Assembly: GCA_031263435.1 (NCBI GenBank)
Contig: JAISFT010000156.1
Coordinates: 1-7,152 of the forward strand
Origin: Treponema sp.
Lineage (GTDB): Bacteria; Spirochaetota; Spirochaetia; Treponematales; Breznakiellaceae
Direction: 5' to 3'
Length of the DNA stretch: 7,152 nt
Part shown: positions 4,487 to 7,152 of the stretch, in pieces
Layout of the letters: every line of letters begins with the position of its first letter
How positions within the stretch are numbered: the stretch's first letter is position 1
The notes under the pieces: generated by a model
Seen by the model: only the letters and a program-made list of their open reading frames with translations
The model's database searches: none
What the model was told of the DNA's origin: nothing
Translations under genes and position numbers: made by a program

Positions 4487-6054
4487 ATCAAAACCGCCCT
4501 TTTCCCCTTTCGGCCCTTACCTTGGGGACGGCCCTTTCCTACTATGGGGTGTATCTTTTTGATTCCCGCCGCCTTTTTCTGATCGCCGGCCGGTTTTCCG
4601 GCGCTTCCCTGGTTTTTATTGCCGCCGCAGTGCTGTTGTGGTCCCTTTTCCCGGTACTGGGCTCTCCGTTCATCCTGAACCGGCGCTCTTGGCGGGGGTT
4701 CTGTGTTCTTGGCGCCGCCTTTGCCGTGGGCCTCCTCCTGGGCGCCGGGCTTGCCGGCCGTATACCCGGCGCGGCCGCGCCGGGCTTACCCGCCGGCACG
4801 ATCAACGCCCTTGAGGGGGTATTGCTGGAAGATCCCCGGAAAAACTCCGGGGGAAACGGCACGGCCCTGCTCGAACTAAGACGGGCCTGGACAGACGGGG
4901 GGGCCGCTATCGGCGGCGCCGGGGTACAGACTTCTGCCCGCGGCAAGGTAACGGTGGTATTCCCCGGCGGCCGTTTGGAAGACATCAAGGAATTCGGCAG
5001 AAAGAGCGTGGTGTACCTGGAGGGGGGCTTTTTGCCGCCCCGGCCGGGGGAAACCGGTCCCGGCATGTTTCGGGCCCTGGGGGTCCATGTCGTCTCCCCG
5101 CCGCCGCCGCTGGAGCAGTCCCGTACCGGCCTGCGGCAGGCTCTGGTTTCCCGCTTAAGCCGCCCGGATAATTCCCAGTGGGGAAGCCTTTCCCTGGCCC
5201 TGCTCCTGGGCATCCGGGATAACCTGGATTCGGACCTCAGCCGTTCCTACCGGGAGGCCGGGGTCTCCCACGTCCTTGCCCTGTCGGGAATGCATTTGGC
5301 GGTAATTTCCGCCCTTATCGCCTTTCTTTTTAAGCCCCTCCTCGGCCTCAAACGGGCCGCCTTTACCGGCGCCCTGTTTATCATAGCCTATGTATTTCTG
5401 GTAGGTTCCCAGCCTTCCCTGGACAGGGCGGCAATCATGTACCTCCTGGGGGCCCTGGCGATCATCTGCCTCTGGGCGCGGAACCCCGCCTCCATGCTCA
5501 ATCTGGCCTTTATTGTCCAGATCATCAGACAGCCGGAATCGGGCATCGCCGTTTCCTTTATCCTGTCTTACCTGGCTCTGTGGGGGATCCTCCACCTTGG
5601 GGTAAAAATAAGCGCCCTGTTCCGGGGCAAAATCCCCCCCGCTTTGCTCCAGGGGCTTTCCGCTTCTGTGGGGGCCTTTATCGCCACTGCCGCGGTCAGC
5701 GCCGCCATTTTTGGCGTCCTGCAGCCCGCAGGTATCCTGACGGGGCTTTTGGTTGTCCCCCTCACCAGTCTGTTCATGGTTATGACTATCGGATACCTGG
5801 CCCTCGATTTGATCCTGCCCTTTACGGCGCGGCTGTTGGGCCTGGGACTCTCCGCCCTGTACAAAGGCATGGATATCATGGTGGGATTTTCCGCCGGCCT
5901 TCCGGGAATCACCCTGCGGGCCGGCACAGCCGGGACGCCGGGGATCGCCTCATGGCTGCCGGTGCTGGGCCTCTCAGTCCTGCTCGGCGCCCTGGTTGTT
6001 ATCCTTGCCCGGCGCCGCGCCCTGGCCGCCGGCCGTATCCCGGCCCTTCCCTGA
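4480..6054 (+). CDS. comEC: ComEC/Rec2-family DNA-uptake membrane channel lacking the lactamase domain
   Basis: ComEC forms the inner-membrane channel that carries single-stranded DNA into the cytoplasm during natural transformation. The chain has N-terminal hydrophobic segments (about 38-60 and 73-93), a hydrophilic stretch at about 104-210 in the place of the DUF4131/OB-like domain, and then the competence domain. That domain is shown by 'LLLGIRDNLD' (241-250), 'AGVSHVLALSGMHL' (260-273; the family signature is aGvsHlLaiSGlH) and 'PSLDRAAIMYLLG' (312-324), followed by several further membrane helices. Full-length ComEC proteins are often 700-800 residues with a C-terminal metallo-beta-lactamase-like domain; this one stops at 524 after the last helix, with no HxHxDH motif. 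Start ATG 4480 overlaps the previous gene by 7 nt. The nearest purine-rich stretch (AGGGAGG, 4457-4463) is 16 nt away, so coupled translation is likely. Whether this organism is competent is unknown. Confidence 0.88.
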   Translation: MVNQNRPFPLSALTLGTALSYYGVYLFDSRRLFLIAGRFSGASLVFIAAAVLLWSLFPVLGSPFILNRRSWRGFCVLGAAFAVGLLLGAGLAGRIPGAAAPGLPAGTINALEGVLLEDPRKNSGGNGTALLELRRAWTDGGAAIGGAGVQTSARGKVTVVFPGGRLEDIKEFGRKSVVYLEGGFLPPRPGETGPGMFRALGVHVVSPPPPLEQSRTGLRQALVSRLSRPDNSQWGSLSLALLLGIRDNLDSDLSRSYREAGVSHVLALSGMHLAVISALIAFLFKPLLGLKRAAFTGALFIIAYVFLVGSQPSLDRAAIMYLLGALAIICLWARNPASMLNLAFIVQIIRQPESGIAVSFILSYLALWGILHLGVKISALFRGKIPPALLQGLSASVGAFIATAAVSAAIFGVLQPAGILTGLLVVPLTSLFMVMTIGYLALDLILPFTARLLGLGLSALYKGMDIMVGFSAGLPGITLRAGTAGTPGIASWLPVLGLSVLLGALVVILARRRALAAGRIPALP

Positions 6055-6064
6055 GCCGGTTCCC

Positions 6065-6973
6065 ATGACCCCCCTTAATTACGATTCCCCCCTTGCCCTC
6101 AGAGCCTTCCTGGAGGAACGGGGTTGGGGGATGCGGAAGAAATGGGGGCAGAATTTTTTGATCAAAGGCGCTATCCGCAAAAAACTGGCCGCGGCCCTGG
6201 AGATAAAACCGGGGGACGGGGTTTGGGAGATCGGTCCCGGTCTGGGGGCCATGACCAGGGAGCTTCTTGAACAGGGGGCCAGGGTAAAGGCCTTCGAGAT
6301 CGATTCGGGTTTTACCGGTTTTTTGCAGGAAGAATTCGGCGGCAGGGCGGATTTTTCCCTGGTTCCGGGGGATGCGCTTAAAACCTGGAAAGGGGAGGGG
6401 AGGGTCCCCTTTCTTCTGGGAAACTTGCCCTACAACATCGCCGCAGTCCTTTTGGGGGATCTTATCGAGGGGAACCGCTTTTTCAGGCGCATGGTAGTAA
6501 CGGTGCAAAAAGAAGTGGGGCGCCGTCTGACAGCCCGGCCGGGACAGGCGGATTATTCATCCATTACGGTACTCATTGCCGGTTTGTACGATGTAAAGCC
6601 CCTTATAACTATGGGGGCTTCGTGTTTTTACCCGCGGCCCCGGGTCGATTCGCTGGGGCTCAGGCTCGATCTGCGGGAGGGACTGGACCTCCCAATCACA
6701 GAGGCCGGGGAAGGCATTACAATCCCCTTTTCGCCCCTCCTGTACCCCATGGTGCGGCGGCTCTTTTCTTTCAGGCGCAAAACCGTTAAAAATAGTTTAG
6801 GGGCCTTTGTGTCGTCCCGGTCCGGCGCGGACCAGCCCCCGGCGGGGCAAAAAGATCTGGTTATGACCGCCCTGGAACGCTGCGGGATAAGCCCGGGCGA
6901 GCGGCCCGAAAATCTGGATATTCCCCAGTTTCAGGAATTGGCCCGGCAGCTTCAGGATCTTGGTTTGGGGTGA
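6065..6973 (+). CDS. rsmA: 16S rRNA (adenine1518-N6/adenine1519-N6)-dimethyltransferase RsmA (KsgA)
   Basis: RsmA uses S-adenosylmethionine to dimethylate two adjacent adenines near the 3' end of 16S rRNA during late 30S assembly; loss gives kasugamycin resistance in many bacteria. With the ATG at 6065 it has 302 residues, a normal family length. Motifs in order: GQNFL (28-32), SAM motif I EIGPGLGAMT (55-64), acidic FEID (77-80), GDA (102-104), the catalytic GNLPYN (119-124), 'VVTVQKEVGRRLTARPG' (144-160), FYPRPRVDS (188-196) and the C-terminal 'RRLFSFRRKTVKNSL' (231-245). An in-frame upstream extension overlapping comEC is possible but looks unlike the family, whereas 'YDSPLALRAFLEERG' from 6065 is a usual lead-in. 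There is a 10-nt gap after comEC and no clear Shine-Dalgarno (GCCGGTTCCC precedes the ATG), so expression probably depends on coupling to comEC. All catalytic residues are present. Confidence 0.95.
   Translation: MTPLNYDSPLALRAFLEERGWGMRKKWGQNFLIKGAIRKKLAAALEIKPGDGVWEIGPGLGAMTRELLEQGARVKAFEIDSGFTGFLQEEFGGRADFSLVPGDALKTWKGEGRVPFLLGNLPYNIAAVLLGDLIEGNRFFRRMVVTVQKEVGRRLTARPGQADYSSITVLIAGLYDVKPLITMGASCFYPRPRVDSLGLRLDLREGLDLPITEAGEGITIPFSPLLYPMVRRLFSFRRKTVKNSLGAFVSSRSGADQPPAGQKDLVMTALERCGISPGERPENLDIPQFQELARQLQDLGLG
6967..6973 (+). promoter_or_regulatory. Ribosome binding site supporting a TTG start for the next gene
   Basis: GGGGTGA at 6967-6973 overlaps the rsmA stop codon (TGA 6971-6973) and matches the GGTGAT end of the anti-Shine-Dalgarno complement. 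It lies 4 nt before TTG 6978, which is in frame with the conserved YggS residues. No ATG occurs in this frame until 7068, which would cut into the conserved core. Confidence 0.6.
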
Positions 6974-6977
6974 TAGA

Positions 6978-7152
6978 TTGACCATTGCATCGGCTCTGGA
7001 AGCCATTGAAGAACGGATACAAAAGGCCTGCATACGGTCGGGGAGAAGGCGGGAGGAGATCCGGCTTATGGCCGTTTCCAAATTTCAGCCCATCGCCAAA
7101 ATAGAGGAAGCCCGGAAGAGCGGCCTCCGGCTTTTCGGGGAAAACCGGGTCC
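6978..7152 (+). CDS. yggS: YggS/YBL036C family pyridoxal phosphate-binding protein, N-terminal part (3' end outside window)
   Basis: YggS (PLPBP family) proteins bind pyridoxal 5'-phosphate and keep vitamin B6 and amino-acid pools balanced; they have no established catalytic activity. The 58 complete codons visible encode 'ALEAIEERIQKAC' (first helix), then 'RLMAVSKFQP' (29-38), where K35 is the expected PLP Schiff-base lysine, and end with 'GLRLFGENRV', the conserved aG...FGEN-rvQE segment. The start is TTG 6978, backed by the GGGGTGA ribosome binding site; family members normally begin about this far before the lysine. It begins 4 nt after rsmA and so is the fifth visible gene of the operon. 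The rest of the gene lies beyond the window. Family assignment is strong; exact start is moderately sure because of the unusual codon. Confidence 0.88.
   Translation, partial: MTIASALEAIEERIQKACIRSGRRREEIRLMAVSKFQPIAKIEEARKSGLRLFGENRV

Noticed and set aside
4542..5213. Long - strand open frame (223 codons) opposite comEC
   Set aside because: The product is mostly Arg, Pro and Ser from GC-rich reverse codons, and comEC on the other strand is well supported.
5996..6064. N-terminal extension of RsmA from an earlier start codon
   Set aside because: It would overlap comEC by 59 nt and add a Pro-rich tail not seen in the family; the ATG at 6065 gives a normal N-terminus.

Overview
The window looks like chromosomal DNA of a spirochete, most likely a GC-rich member of the Treponema group (for example the termite-gut or related lineages). 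This is an inference. It rests on a flagellar rod gene pair in which the FlgJ-type protein lacks a muramidase domain, on the N-terminus of the RsmA protein (a 'YDSP..ALRAFLEERG' type lead-in), and on the two-domain PilZ protein near flagellar genes. No rRNA, tRNA or CRISPR is visible.

Layout. Positions 1-746 hold the end of a flagellar operon on the + strand: the 3' end of flgG and a complete rod-binding (FlgJ-like) gene. Positions 747-1157 contain no credible gene. They are filled by two separate repeat structures: an imperfect palindrome with 10-bp internal periodicity (774-871), and a roughly 230-bp element with 28-bp imperfect terminal inverted repeats and nested internal hairpins (901-1130). 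A tight GC hairpin follows at 1130-1146. Positions 1158-1862 on the - strand encode a CPBP-type (CAAX-protease-like) membrane protein with all three signature motifs.

From 1929 to the window end, a tightly packed + strand operon reads: membrane-anchored PilZ protein (c-di-GMP binding motifs intact), exported HEAT-like helical-repeat protein, ComEC-type DNA-uptake channel without a metallo-beta-lactamase domain, RsmA (16S rRNA dimethyltransferase), and the start of a YggS-type PLP-binding protein. Junctions are a 4-nt overlap, a 7-nt overlap, a 10-nt gap and a 4-nt gap, so translational coupling is likely. The operon appears to be driven by a near-consensus sigma-70 promoter (TTGACA, 17 nt, TATAGT) whose -35 box lies at the extreme 5' end of the divergent CPBP gene. 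A perfect TATAAT for the opposite direction lies next to it, so the two promoters overlap.

Functionally the window combines motility (FlgG, rod-binding protein, PilZ as possible c-di-GMP receptor), envelope functions (CPBP protein, exported helical-repeat protein, ComEC) and housekeeping (RsmA, YggS). I do not see a clearly new multi-gene system. The most unusual material is the structured repeat element at 901-1130, the overlapping divergent promoters, and the uncharacterised PilZ/helical-repeat pair.
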